From positions 62,001-126,000 of the IMG/VR virus record IMGVR_UViG_3300023184_000029: a stretch of 64,000 nucleotides of DNA; one strand, 5' to 3'. Each line of letters starts with the position of its first letter. Position 1 is the stretch's first letter. This document shows, piece by piece, positions 33,415 through 41,348 of the stretch. The stretch is from a virus. The translations under genes were made by a program, and so were the position numbers. The notes below the pieces were generated by a model that saw only the letters and a list, made by a program, of their open reading frames with translations, searched no databases and was not told the DNA's origin.

Positions 33415-34626
33415 CTATTTATAAACTTTACCACTCCATATAGAGTTACCGTCCACAACCACCCTAACACTATTCTCCCCGCTCTTAAACCACCTAGGAG
33501 CTAGCTTCATATTAAATCCATGGTAACTAGAACCTAAAACCTTTCTCAAATCCCCCCTATAACCATTAGCAGTACCACTTTTTACCACCACATCATTTAT
33601 AACCACACTAACCACCACAGACTTGTTTCCCCTATTTTCACTAAAAGCCCATCCCTTAATTCTTTTTAAGGATAAAATTTCCACATTTCCTATAGAAGTA
33701 CTAATCACCGGCATACTAATAGAAACCGGAGTCTTTATGGGTTGTGAAACATTAAAAACCAGACTCTTATTCAAGACCCCACCACTGACCAACCTATCTG
33801 CTAAACTATTATTTTTTTCTACAGTACTAAATATATAACTTTTAACCTCATTAATGCTCCATGAAGGATTCTGAGATTTTAAATATCCCACAGAGCTAGA
33901 GACTCTAGGAGCAGCAGCACTTGTACCAGCAAAAGAGCCATAACTATTATTAGGAAAAGTAGTATTTACTCCATTAGCAGGAGCCCCCAAATCTACACTA
34001 TTTTTCCCATAATTAGAATATGATGTCAAATATCCTTGATCAGTCACCGCCGCCACATTAATAACATTAGAACAATCATAAGACCCAGGATACCTTGGAG
34101 AAACATCATTATCTGCACCACTATTACCAGCAGCAACCACAAAAGCTATATCATTATTTCCAGCATTATTGATAGCAGCATACAATAAACTAGAATATCC
34201 TAATCCCCCACCCCAACTAGCATTAATAGCCACCACATTAACCCCATAATTTTTTTTCATCATAGTAGCATATTCTATACCCTTGATTGCTTCGCCGGTG
34301 AATCCTAAACCCTGATTATTTTGAAATCTTAAAATCATCACATCAGAAGTACTATTAGCCACAACCAAACCCGCCACCGCCGTACCATGTCCATACCCAT
34401 CCTGCACATTATTATTATTTTCTACAAAATTCCACCCATGAATATCGTCCACATATCCATTATTATCATTATCAACATTATCACCAGCAATCTCTCCAGG
34501 ATTGGTCCACAATCTATCAGCCAGATAAGGATGGTTAATGTCTGCACCACTATCAACAATTGCTACCACACTAGATAAAACAGTTCTAGATTCTAAGTTC
34601 TCTAAAGATAAAACGTATTGTTTCAT
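33415..34626 (-). CDS. subtilisin-like serine protease with planctomycete LEPR-type N-terminus
   Basis: 403-aa S8 peptidase. The catalytic triad is visible: VDSG (Asp ~25), GYGHGTAVAG (His ~80) and GTSAAAPR (Ser ~240), with the AAGNSG oxyanion region. A C-terminal beta-sandwich (~300-403, KGWAFSENRGNKSVVVSVVI) follows. The N-terminus, LENLESRTVLS (residues 8-18), matches the LEPR-xLL motif that opens many planctomycete surface proteins and stands directly before the protease domain with no propeptide. It may degrade host surface proteins or be host-processed. Own promoter; upstream intrinsic terminator. Confidence 0.88.
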   Translation of the reverse strand: MKQYVLSLENLESRTVLSSVVAIVDSGADINHPYLADRLWTNPGEIAGDNVDNDNNGYVDDIHGWNFVENNNNVQDGYGHGTAVAGLVVANSTSDVMILRFQNNQGLGFTGEAIKGIEYATMMKKNYGVNVVAINASWGGGLGYSSLLYAAINNAGNNDIAFVVAAGNSGADNDVSPRYPGSYDCSNVINVAAVTDQGYLTSYSNYGKNSVDLGAPANGVNTTFPNNSYGSFAGTSAAAPRVSSSVGYLKSQNPSWSINEVKSYIFSTVEKNNSLADRLVSGGVLNKSLVFNVSQPIKTPVSISMPVISTSIGNVEILSLKRIKGWAFSENRGNKSVVVSVVINDVVVKSGTANGYRGDLRKVLGSSYHGFNMKLAPRWFKSGENSVRVVVDGNSIWSGKVYK

Positions 34627-34670
34627 ATCGAGTCCTTTCGTGTTGAGAGTCCAGTCACAACATATAGTGG

Positions 34671-34698
34671 TTTATACCCGGCGTCGCCACAAGATCAA
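34671..34698 (-). promoter_or_regulatory. promoter TTGATC-N16-TATAAA
   Basis: -35 TTGATC (34698-34693), -10 TATAAA (34676-34671), 45 nt before the protease start with RBS AAAGGACTC. Confidence 0.65.
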
Positions 34699-34708
34699 GA
34701 GTGTGTAT

Positions 34709-34740
34709 AAAAAAAGAGACAAACATTTCTGCTTGCCTCT
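34709..34740 (-). terminator. intrinsic terminator
   Basis: - strand stem GAGGCAAGC / GTTTGTCTC (9 bp, two G-U) with a 6-nt loop, followed by seven T. It ends the transcript of 35082-34771 before the protease promoter. Confidence 0.88.
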
Positions 34741-34770
34741 TCTTTATTATTCTATCTTTATTGTTATAGA

Positions 34771-35082
34771 TTAATAATTATATTCATTCCAATTAGTATA
34801 GTAATAACCATAATTCTGTGGATAACTATAGTAATGAGAATAATTCATAAAAAACTGGCCAACCACCGGTCTATACTCTATCCTATTCTCCACCACAGGA
34901 ACAAACCTCTGTTGCTGCACAATAACAGGAACATATTGATTTCCATAAAGAAAATATGGTGGATAAACTACCACTGGAACTGGTTGAATAGTAGCATGAT
35001 TATACTTTATCCAACATGGACCAGCTCCCATACTACAAAATACCACCAACAGAATACAAAAACTATTGAATAATTTATTCAT
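34771..35082 (-). CDS. secreted or lipoprotein-like Pro/Val/Tyr-rich protein
   Basis: 103-aa protein. Signal sequence MNKLFNSFCILLVVFCSMGA with a nearby Cys, then a Val/Pro/Tyr-rich mature part (VPVVVYPPYFLYGNQYVPVI) and a Tyr/Asn-rich end. The composition resembles small exported planctomycete proteins. Probably envelope-located. It shares an operon with the AT-hook gene (1-nt overlap). Confidence 0.65.
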   Translation of the reverse strand: MNKLFNSFCILLVVFCSMGAGPCWIKYNHATIQPVPVVVYPPYFLYGNQYVPVIVQQQRFVPVVENRIEYRPVVGQFFMNYSHYYSYPQNYGYYYTNWNEYNY

Positions 35083-35303
35083 TATAGATTTTCTCCATTA
35101 GCTTCAAATGTTTTAATTTTGGAAGGACGACCACGAGGCTTCTTTAAACTTAATTTTCTTCTTTGACGACGAACCATAGCTGTTGTTATAGTTTGTCCTG
35201 TCATCTCACTTAACTTAGATGCTAAAACCTCATCACAAATTAGATTATGATTTTTACCAATAAAGTCGGTTTCTGCACTAGTCCACTTCTTATAATTAGC
35301 CAT
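35082..35303 (-). CDS. HTH protein with C-terminal AT-hook
   Basis: 73-aa protein. An N-terminal SANT/HTH-like helix set (WTSAETDFIGKNHNLICDEV) is followed by RRQRRKLSLKKPRGRPSK, where PRGRP is an AT-hook that binds the minor groove of AT-rich DNA. Its position at the divergent early/late junction suggests a transcriptional regulator. The N-terminus resembles that of the 36143-36976 product (LSLDEEQYIRENFGSLSVEQ). Confidence 0.75.
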   Translation of the reverse strand: MANYKKWTSAETDFIGKNHNLICDEVLASKLSEMTGQTITTAMVRRQRRKLSLKKPRGRPSKIKTFEANGENL

Positions 35304-35328
35304 AATTCCTCCAGTATATAAATTTATA

Positions 35329-35356
35329 TTGACTAAAAAGCCATCAACACTACTAT
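35329..35356 (+). promoter_or_regulatory. late-operon promoter candidate TTGACT-N16-TACTAT
   Basis: -35 TTGACT (35329-35334), -10 TACTAT (35351-35356), 37 nt before the first + strand gene. The -10 is embedded in a perfect palindrome. Confidence 0.6.
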
Positions 35357-35364
35357 ATTAGTGT
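35347..35364. promoter_or_regulatory. operator-like palindrome ACACTA-CTATAT-TAGTGT
   Basis: Perfect 6-bp inverted repeat with 6-bp spacer overlapping the late -10. The half-sites match the palindrome at 6124-6140. Likely a repressor or activator site, perhaps for the adjacent AT-hook protein (inference). Confidence 0.5.
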
Positions 35365-35392
35365 ATTGATAAGTTTTGCGCAAGGAGATCTT

Positions 35393-35539
35393 ATGAAAAA
35401 CGATGAATTTAATTTAATAGACTCCGTTTTAATCGTCAAAGCATCAGGATCTTTATCTGAAGATATTCAGGAAGAATTAAAATTACCAGAAGGAAAAACT
35501 ATAGCCAGTTTAATAAATGAGCAAGAAGAAAAAGAATAA
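35393..35539 (+). CDS. 48-aa first gene of the late operon
   Basis: MKNDEFNLIDSVLIVKASGS ... LPEGKTIASLINEQEEKE. RBS AAGGAGATCTT is ideal. It overlaps the sigma-like gene start by 23 nt. Small acidic protein, no recognised family; possibly a partner of the sigma-like factor. Confidence 0.65.
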   Translation: MKNDEFNLIDSVLIVKASGSLSEDIQEELKLPEGKTIASLINEQEEKE

Positions 35540-36179
35540 AGATATTTTACCAAATGGTGTTACTGAAGATGAATTTTTAATAGTATTGGATAATATTAGC
35601 AAAAGATTGGGTTATAAATTTCGTTTCGGATACCATGATTTTGATGATATGAAACAACAAGCCGCCATATTTGCTATGGAAGGTTTGCAAAAATATGATC
35701 GTAGTCGCCCCTTGGAAAACTTTTTATGGACCCATGTGAGAAATAGACTATTTAATTTCAAAAGAAATAACTATCAAAGGCCCGACAAACCTTGCATAAC
35801 ATGTCCACTATTTGATAAAAATTATGCTTGTTCTACCAATCAATGTTCAAAATATTTAAACAAAGATGATTGTGCTCCTTATGCAGCATGGGCCAATAGA
35901 AACGAAGCTAAAAAGAATATTATGCAACCGTCCCATATTGATCAAGACTTATCCATTCCTAATTTACAAATATCTGATTCTACCAATTTTATTCAAAATA
36001 AAGAAATTATATCTTTTTTAGATGAAAATATTCAGTCAGAATTTAGAGAATCATATTTAAAACTAAAACATGGAACCAATATTCCAAAACAACAACTAAT
36101 AAAACTACAAAAACATATTGCGCAATTAATGGAGAATAAAAAATGGGAAATTCAGCCCCCAAAAAAAGAGGACAATTAA
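35517..36179 (+). CDS. sigma-factor-like protein (sigma70 region 2)
   Basis: 220-aa protein. DFDDMKQQAAIFAMEGLQKY followed by DRSRPLENFLWTHVRNRLFN is sigma70 region 2 (core binding and -10 recognition helices). A Cys cluster (CITCPLF...CSTNQC) may bind zinc. No region 4 is obvious, as in T4 gp55-type late sigma factors. Inference: it redirects host RNA polymerase to late promoters for the virion operon it heads. Confidence 0.78.
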   Translation: MSKKKKNKDILPNGVTEDEFLIVLDNISKRLGYKFRFGYHDFDDMKQQAAIFAMEGLQKYDRSRPLENFLWTHVRNRLFNFKRNNYQRPDKPCITCPLFDKNYACSTNQCSKYLNKDDCAPYAAWANRNEAKKNIMQPSHIDQDLSIPNLQISDSTNFIQNKEIISFLDENIQSEFRESYLKLKHGTNIPKQQLIKLQKHIAQLMENKKWEIQPPKKEDN

Positions 36180-36976
36180 GCTTAGATGAAGAACAATATA
36201 TAAGGGAAAATTTTGGTTCGCTATCAGTAGAACAAATAGCTTCATCACTAAATAGAAGTACCGCCCCTGTTCAAAGATATATTACAGAAAATAAACTATT
36301 AATATCAGATAGTGATAAAAGCACCCAAGAATTTTTAAAACAAAAATTACACAGCAAAACATTTTGGCCCGAAATAACCAGACAGTTTGATGATGATAAC
36401 GGAGAAAGAGCATATTTTGAAGATACCTGGATTGGACTTATTAAACAGTTTCGTGAAGACGTTTTACCAGCAGAAGAACTTCAAATCAAACAATTTATCA
36501 CTATTGATATTCTTATTAATCGAAGTATGAAAGAAAGAAAAAGACATATTGCTGAAACTGATAAATTACAAAAACTAGTAGACAAAGAATATGAAAAAGC
36601 AGAAACTGACAGAGACATTCCCAAACTTGCTAATATGGAAACTCAATTAAGTTTTGCACGAAATAGTATTGCCAACTATACTAATGAATATACTAAACTA
36701 TTAAATGAGCAGCAGAAGATTAGTAAAGATTTAAAAGCTACCAGAGAGCAAAGAATCAAAAGAATAGAGGACGGAAAAAGTAGCTGGACAGGCTTAATAC
36801 GAATGTTAGAAGACGAAACTATCAGAGAAAAAGAAGGACGAGAAATGGAGATTTTGTCATTAGCTACTGAAAAAAGTAAAAGCAAACTACAAGAATACCA
36901 TACCTATGAAGATAATTTAATAGATAAACCATTTTTAACTCCAGAGTCTGTATTGTTAGAGGAAAATAATGAGTAA
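36143..36976 (+). CDS. HTH/coiled-coil protein, putative small terminase subunit
   Basis: 277-aa protein. N-terminal HTH (LSVEQIASSLNRSTAPVQRY, ~28-47), then long charged coiled-coil helices (~95-240). DNA-binding plus oligomerising coils and location ahead of the large terminase fit a small terminase subunit that recognises the packaging site. The alternative is a second late regulator. It overlaps the sigma-like gene by 37 nt. Confidence 0.55.
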   Translation: MGNSAPKKRGQLSLDEEQYIRENFGSLSVEQIASSLNRSTAPVQRYITENKLLISDSDKSTQEFLKQKLHSKTFWPEITRQFDDDNGERAYFEDTWIGLIKQFREDVLPAEELQIKQFITIDILINRSMKERKRHIAETDKLQKLVDKEYEKAETDRDIPKLANMETQLSFARNSIANYTNEYTKLLNEQQKISKDLKATREQRIKRIEDGKSSWTGLIRMLEDETIREKEGREMEILSLATEKSKSKLQEYHTYEDNLIDKPFLTPESVLLEENNE

Positions 36977-37970
36977 AAAAGCTATAATAACAGGAGTCAC
37001 AGGACAAGACGGTTCATATCTGGCCGATCTACTATTAGAAAAAGACTATATAGTAGTAGGCTTACATCGACGATGTAGTTCTAATAATTTTAGTCGTATT
37101 AATCATCTAATAGATAAACCAAATTTTATTTTAGAAGAATTTGATATTACAGATCCTAGTGGATGCTCAAGAGTTATAGACCAGCACAAACCTGATGAAG
37201 TTTACAATCTTGCTGCACAAAGCCATGTTGGTACCAGTTTTAGTCAGCCCCTAACAACTTTTAGTATCAACACTTTGGGAGTTACCAATCTACTAGAAGC
37301 TATAAGATTATTATCTCCATCAACTAAATTTTATCAGGCCAGCACCAGCGAAATGTTTGGGAGAAATTATTCAGTAAATGAAAATCATACCAAGTTCCAA
37401 AATGAATTAACGGCTATGCTACCTCAAAGTCCATATGGAGCATCTAAGCTAGCTTCTCATCATATGGTTTATATTTATAGAACATCTTATAGTTTATATG
37501 CTTGTTCGGGTATACTCTTTAATCATGAAAGTCCTCGTCGTGGCGAAAACTTTGTTACTAGAAAAATTACCAAGTATATCGGTCAATTAGTAAATAACAA
37601 AATTGATAAAAACGAAAAATTAAAACTAGGAAATATTAGAGCCAAAAGAGACTGGGGCCATGCGAAAGACTATGTTTATGGTATGTATTTAATGTTGCAA
37701 AAACAAGAACCGGATGATTATATATTATCAACAGGTCACACATATTCTGTGGAAGAATTTTTAAATAAAGCTTTTAGTTTAGTCAACTTAAATTATTTAG
37801 ACCATATAGCTATTGATCCTGCTTTTTATCGTCCTTGTGAAGTAGACTATCTTAAAGGAGATTCTTCTAAAGCAAAAAATAAACTTAATTGGCAACCATT
37901 AATTTCTTTTGATGCTCTAGTAGAAGATATGGTTAGTAGTGATATAAGAGTATATAAAAATGCGTCGTAA
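36969..37970 (+). CDS. gmd: GDP-mannose 4,6-dehydratase
   Basis: 333-aa short-chain dehydratase. GVTGQDGSYLADLLL is the NAD(P)-binding TGxxGxxG motif. EVYNLAAQSHVGTSF, STSEMFG and SPYGASKLASHHM (catalytic Tyr-x3-Lys) are family blocks. It converts GDP-mannose to GDP-4-keto-6-deoxymannose, precursor of fucose- and rhamnose-type sugars. It is slightly shorter than typical (about 350-370). Its place inside the packaging genes suggests virion or surface glycan modification. The next gene overlaps by 11 nt. Confidence 0.92.
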   Translation: MSKKAIITGVTGQDGSYLADLLLEKDYIVVGLHRRCSSNNFSRINHLIDKPNFILEEFDITDPSGCSRVIDQHKPDEVYNLAAQSHVGTSFSQPLTTFSINTLGVTNLLEAIRLLSPSTKFYQASTSEMFGRNYSVNENHTKFQNELTAMLPQSPYGASKLASHHMVYIYRTSYSLYACSGILFNHESPRRGENFVTRKITKYIGQLVNNKIDKNEKLKLGNIRAKRDWGHAKDYVYGMYLMLQKQEPDDYILSTGHTYSVEEFLNKAFSLVNLNYLDHIAIDPAFYRPCEVDYLKGDSSKAKNKLNWQPLISFDALVEDMVSSDIRVYKNAS

Positions 37971-38226
37971 TTTTGATGATCCCCAATATAAGAAGTGGCG
38001 TAAACAAGTTTATACTAGAGATAAATTTCAGTGTAGATGGCCTAATTGTAATAGTAAAAAAAGATTAAATGCTCATCATATAAAAACTTGGGCCGGTTTT
38101 CCAGGATTAAGATTTGATCCAAATAATGGTATAACCTTGTGTAAAGCTCATCATGACCTTATTAAAGGTATGGAAGAAGAATATAGTTTTTCATTTTTAA
38201 TGATATTGTTAAAGGATAAAAAATGA
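37960..38226 (+). CDS. HNH nuclease near terminase
   Basis: 88-aa HNH protein: CRWPNCNSKKRLNAHHIKTW (Cys pair and HH) then NNGITLCKAHHDLI. It is the compact form often found beside terminases, where it assists DNA packaging cleavage in several phages. It lacks the N-terminal zinc knuckles of the tRNA-linked HNH genes, so it is probably a different class. Confidence 0.85.
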   Translation: MRRNFDDPQYKKWRKQVYTRDKFQCRWPNCNSKKRLNAHHIKTWAGFPGLRFDPNNGITLCKAHHDLIKGMEEEYSFSFLMILLKDKK

Positions 38227-38813
38227 TCACTTTTGATCCCCCAATCACTATAAAGCAGCCCCCATATACCAACCCCACAACAAATAAGGTTATAACTCCA
38301 GAACCCAAAGTTCTAACCTCATTAGATTTGGTTTATATTGATAATCCTCAACGAAAAACTCTATTAGCAAACTCAGAGTCTTTACCCCTAAATTTTCTAA
38401 TTTTTTCTGCACAATCCTATGATGATGCTGGAGACTGGACCCAAGAACAGGCAGAAGCTATAGTTAAAATTCAGATGGGTAAAGATCCCCAGACTTATCT
38501 TCAAAACAAGTTTCCGGTCACTATGGAGCAACATCCTAACGGACCAGGATCTGTTTTATCGGGCATGTTAAAAACTCTTGGTATTAATCCTACTCCTAAT
38601 TGCTCTTGTAGGCAAAATGCTATTAATATGAATATTAAAGGACCAGATTGGTGTGAACAAAATATGGATACTATTATTGGTTGGCTCAAAGACGAATCAA
38701 CAAAAAGAAATCTGCCTTTTATAGATATGGTAGCTAGAGCTATGGTAAAAAAAGCTATCAAAACTTCCAGAAGATTACTAGCCAAAGAAAGTGTGGTTAA
38801 TGTCGAAACATGA
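38223..38813 (+). CDS. hypothetical protein with Cys motif
   Basis: 196-aa protein. The central part has HPNGPGSVLSGMLKTLGINP then CSCRQNAINMN and GPDWCEQNMDTIIGWLKDES. I recall similar 'C-C...N.wGp..C......i..wL..E' segments in phage- and planctomycete-derived proteins, but assign no function. It sits between HNH and ERCC4-type nuclease genes, both overlapping it. Confidence 0.7.
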   Translation: MITFDPPITIKQPPYTNPTTNKVITPEPKVLTSLDLVYIDNPQRKTLLANSESLPLNFLIFSAQSYDDAGDWTQEQAEAIVKIQMGKDPQTYLQNKFPVTMEQHPNGPGSVLSGMLKTLGINPTPNCSCRQNAINMNIKGPDWCEQNMDTIIGWLKDESTKRNLPFIDMVARAMVKKAIKTSRRLLAKESVVNVET

Positions 38814-39279
38814 TGACTTTACTATCATTGTTGATACAAGAGAACAACAACCATGGACATTTACGGAATATTCTGTTGCTAATAAAAAGCTAGATACTGG
38901 AGACTATAGCATAGAGGGCTTGGAGAATTTATTAGGCATTGAAAGAAAAAAAAGTATCAGCGAATTTGCTAATAATATTGTTGAAAGTAGATTCAAAGAT
39001 GTAATATTAAGAATGAGCCAGCTTAAATATTCATTTTTATTATTAGAGTTTGATTTAGAAGACATATTAATCTATCCTCGTGGCTCAACAGTGCCTAAAA
39101 GAATGTGGGATAAAATTAAAATATCTCCAGCATTTATTATCAAACACATTTTGGAATTACAAATTAATCATAATATTAAAATTGTTTTTTGTGGTAATGC
39201 AATTAATGCTCAAAAAATAGCAGAGCATATTCTTAAAAAGGTGAACTACATTGAGCGATTTACAAAAAAAGATATTTGA
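38800..39279 (+). CDS. ERCC4-type (XPF-like) nuclease
   Basis: 159-aa protein with the nuclease core VDTREQQPW, LDTGDYSIEG and GIERKKSISEFA (the GDx(n)ERK pattern), then a helical C-terminus. XPF-family domains cut branched or flapped DNA. With the adjacent terminase, a role in resolving DNA before packaging is likely (inference). The ATG at 38800 is used; the frame reaches 38791. Confidence 0.82.
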   Translation: MSKHDDFTIIVDTREQQPWTFTEYSVANKKLDTGDYSIEGLENLLGIERKKSISEFANNIVESRFKDVILRMSQLKYSFLLLEFDLEDILIYPRGSTVPKRMWDKIKISPAFIIKHILELQINHNIKIVFCGNAINAQKIAEHILKKVNYIERFTKKDI

Positions 39280-41284
39280 TAATGCTTGGCTAGGTCTTGG
39301 AGACCTTAATTCATTAGCAATACCTAATAATCTAATGATTAATAGATCTGAACAGGATATAGCATACCCTGATGTTCATCTATTAAAGATTATGAGAGAT
39401 ACAAAATACATAGGAAGTACAGTTAAGCTTCTTTTCGATATAGAATTACATCCTATCCAGATAGCAATATTGCAAGAGTTTTGGCATAGATCTTTTCCTA
39501 TGTTCGTAGCTAGCCGTGGTTTTGGTAAGTCTTTCCTGATGGCTTTATATTGTGTTCTTAAATGCACTTTCGTACCCGGTACAAAAATAGTAGTAGTTGG
39601 TGCAGCTTTTAGACAGAGTAAAATTATATTTGAATATATGGAAACAATATGGAGAAATAGCCCTATTTTACGGAGTATTTTTAATAGCAATGATGATGGA
39701 CCTCGAAGAGATGTTGATAGATGTACTATAAGACTCGGAGATAGTTGGACGATTGCTATTCCTTTGGGAGATGGATCAAAAATTAGAGGATTAAGAGCGC
39801 ACATTATTATTGCTGATGAGTTTGCTTCTATTAGTCCGGATATTTATGAAACAGTAGTATCCGGATTCGCTGCTGTATCTGCTAGTCCTATTCAGAATGT
39901 TAAAGATCAGGCAAAAAAACAAGCGATGATAGATGCCGGAATATGGAATGATGAATTAGAATCTTTAAATATTAAAATGAGCAATCAGGCTATTATTTCT
40001 GGCACAGCTGATTACTCTTTTAAACACTTTGCCAATTATTGGAAAAGATACAAAGGTATTATAGAAAGTAAAGGAGACGAGCAGAAACTAAAAGATATTT
40101 TTAAAGGAGAAATTCCGGATAATTTTAATTGGAAAGACTATTCTATAATTCGTGTTCCTTATGAATTAATACCAAAAGGATTCATGGATGACAAACAAGT
40201 ATCTAGAGCTAAAGCTACTATACATACTGGAATATATAATATGGAGTATGCTGCTTGTTTTATTTCTGATAGTGAGGGATTTTTTAGACGAAGCTTGATA
40301 GAAAGCTGTGTTGTTTCGGATACTAATCCTATTCTGATAGATAATAAAACCATTCTTTTTGAAGCTTCGACTAAAGGAAATACTAATTGCTCGTATGTAT
40401 ACGGAGTAGACCCTGCCTCAGAACAGGACAATTTTAGTATTACTATTATAGAAGTTCACCCAAATCATAATAGATTAGTATACTGCTGGACAACAAATAG
40501 AAATAATTTTAAAGAAAGACTTAAAAAAGGATTGGCACAAGACCATGATTTTTATGGATTTTGCTGTCGTAAAATTCGTAATCTTATGAAAACTTTTCCT
40601 TGTACCAGACTAGGCATAGATGCTCAAGGAGGAGGTGTTGCAATAGAGGAGGCTCTACACGACCCGGCCAAGCTTGAAGATGGTGAGCATTTAATATGGC
40701 CAGTTATAGAAGACTCATCCACTAAAGACACAGATTCTCAACCAGGATTACATATTATAGAACTAGTACAATTTGCTAAAGCAGACTGGACCGCACAAGC
40801 TAATCACGGTTTAAGAAAAGACTTAGAAGATAAAGTATTATTGTTTCCTAGGTTCGATAATTTAACTTTAGGATTAACAATGCAAAAAGACGGTAAAGAT
40901 ATTATAGAAGATGAAATGAATCCTATTTATGATAATTTAAGCGAGTGTTTGTTGGAAATAGAAGAATTAAAAAATGAATTGACCACAATTGTTATGACAC
41001 AAACAAGTACTGGTCCTAATGCTAGAGATCGATGGGATACTCCTGAAATTAAATTACCTAATGGTAGAAAAGGAAGATTGAGAAAAGACCGCTATAGTTC
41101 ATTAGTAATAGCAAATATGCTGGCTAGACAAATGAATAGAAGTTTAAAAAATATAGAATATGAGATTATAGGAGATAATGCCCGAAATTCTAATATAAAA
41201 GCAGACGGAAATATGTATAGAGGACCAGAATGGTTCACCAACAATGCTAATTCTGACATTTATTTAGGACTATATAAAGAATAA
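39251..41284 (+). CDS. terL: terminase large subunit
   Basis: 677-aa packaging motor. Walker A-like ASRGFGKSF (~87-95), Walker B HIIIADEFAS (~175-184), and C-terminal nuclease acidic motifs YGVDPASEQDN (~384) and RLGIDAQGGG (~450). A long ~110-residue spacer follows the ATPase domain. Start is TTG at 39251 with RBS AAAAGGTGA; it overlaps the nuclease gene by 29 nt. Confidence 0.93.
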   Translation: MSDLQKKIFDNAWLGLGDLNSLAIPNNLMINRSEQDIAYPDVHLLKIMRDTKYIGSTVKLLFDIELHPIQIAILQEFWHRSFPMFVASRGFGKSFLMALYCVLKCTFVPGTKIVVVGAAFRQSKIIFEYMETIWRNSPILRSIFNSNDDGPRRDVDRCTIRLGDSWTIAIPLGDGSKIRGLRAHIIIADEFASISPDIYETVVSGFAAVSASPIQNVKDQAKKQAMIDAGIWNDELESLNIKMSNQAIISGTADYSFKHFANYWKRYKGIIESKGDEQKLKDIFKGEIPDNFNWKDYSIIRVPYELIPKGFMDDKQVSRAKATIHTGIYNMEYAACFISDSEGFFRRSLIESCVVSDTNPILIDNKTILFEASTKGNTNCSYVYGVDPASEQDNFSITIIEVHPNHNRLVYCWTTNRNNFKERLKKGLAQDHDFYGFCCRKIRNLMKTFPCTRLGIDAQGGGVAIEEALHDPAKLEDGEHLIWPVIEDSSTKDTDSQPGLHIIELVQFAKADWTAQANHGLRKDLEDKVLLFPRFDNLTLGLTMQKDGKDIIEDEMNPIYDNLSECLLEIEELKNELTTIVMTQTSTGPNARDRWDTPEIKLPNGRKGRLRKDRYSSLVIANMLARQMNRSLKNIEYEIIGDNARNSNIKADGNMYRGPEWFTNNANSDIYLGLYKE

Positions 41285-41348
41285 AGTGTGTATATTACAG
41301 TATTCTCGATTCAAATATAATCTAATCACAATACAATTATAAATAATT

